From the NCBI GenBank assembly GCA_007922195.1, contig ML682028.1:18471214-18535213 (forward strand): a stretch of 64,000 bases of DNA, given 5' to 3'. This document shows, piece after piece, positions 63,755 through 64,000 of the stretch; position 1 is the first letter of the stretch, and each line of letters begins with the position of its first letter. This stretch comes from Podocnemis expansa. Its lineage: Eukaryota > Chordata > Testudines > Podocnemididae. Both the position numbers and the translations under genes were made by a program. Below the pieces are notes generated by a model, which did not search any database, had not been told where the DNA came from, and worked only from the letters and a program-made list of their open reading frames with translations.

Positions 63755-64000
63755 TCTGAGTCAGACACCTGGAACGAGTACCAGGCTGAGACACAGGTAC
63801 CAAGGAGCTGAGAGTCAAACCAAGGGGGTCAAAGCTGGAGTCAGGGTCAGGTTGCAGGAGCAGGGACCTGGAGCAGACTGAGGAGGTGGGCAGGTCTGGG
63901 ATGAAGAGAGAAGGAACAGGCTGAAAGCCAACCAAGTAGGCAGGGACTGTAATAGCAGCCAGCTAGATAACTTCCTGTGCCTGCTTCTGGCTTAAGTAGA
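63755..64000. repeat. Purine-rich interspersed repeat, runs off the window
   Basis: GACACCTGGAACGAGTACCA, GGAGCAGGGACCTGGAGCAG and GAGCAGACTGAGGAGG, GGAACAGGCTGAAAGCC match the style and some words of 25,860-26,150. The family is not identified. Confidence 0.35.

Larger units (their letters stand above)
53369..64000 (+). other. JPH3: JPH3 intron 2, 5' part (continues beyond the window)
   Basis: The intron begins with the donor GTAAGG. The next exon should continue the alanine-rich helix in the phase left by the two bases AG of codon 387. No frame between here and the window end encodes such a helix, so exon 3 is probably further downstream. The stretch contains CR1 tails, MITEs and a degenerate tandem repeat, given separately. 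Confidence 0.85.

Noticed and set aside
53369..64000. Search for JPH3 exon 3
   Set aside because: No frame continues an alanine/lysine-rich helix in the required phase, so the exon was not called.

Overview
The window is vertebrate nuclear DNA, almost certainly from a sauropsid and most likely a turtle. The one protein-coding gene is junctophilin-3 (JPH3), split by a 31 kb intron with ordinary GT-AG splice sites. The repeats are CR1 LINE fragments, CORE/MIR-type SINEs, a Penelope-like element and many non-autonomous DNA transposons. The latter include foldback hAT elements with GGGGTAGCCGTGTTAGTC termini and MITEs ending in TGTCTACAC, a mix I associate with turtles and, less strongly, crocodilians. 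The species assignment rests on remembered repeat families, not on a search.

Layout. Positions 1 to about 20,150 are upstream intergenic DNA with no recognisable coding exon; they hold CR1 pieces, a MIR, hAT MITEs (one with a perfect 8-bp target duplication), and a rearranged Penelope-like element invaded by a hAT MITE. A CpG-rich promoter and 5' UTR lie at about 20,190-20,770. JPH3 coding exon 1 is at 20,771-21,152 and encodes residues 1-127 plus one base. Intron 1 runs 21,153-52,590 and is repeat-rich. Coding exon 2 is at 52,591-53,368 and completes residue 128 through S386 plus two bases of residue 387. Intron 2 starts at 53,369 and leaves the window; I found no sign of the next exon, so the C-terminal part of the helical region, the divergent region and the membrane anchor lie beyond 64,000.

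The encoded part is the N-terminal module of a junctophilin: six MORN repeats, a basic/serine-rich joining region, two more MORN repeats and the start of an alanine-rich helix. In the known family this half binds the plasma membrane, while the missing C-terminal helix anchors in the ER, making ER-plasma membrane junctions in excitable cells; JPH3 is the brain form.

No previously undescribed biological system was found. The best non-routine observations are the Penelope-like element whose 5' piece is inverted against its 3' piece (as expected from twin priming) and then carries a hAT MITE; one hAT nested in another in intron 1; a MITE with ten copies of a palindromic 10-mer; a U2 snRNA pseudogene; two short upstream ORFs before the JPH3 start; and the absence of a CTG tract where human JPH3 carries the Huntington disease-like 2 repeat.
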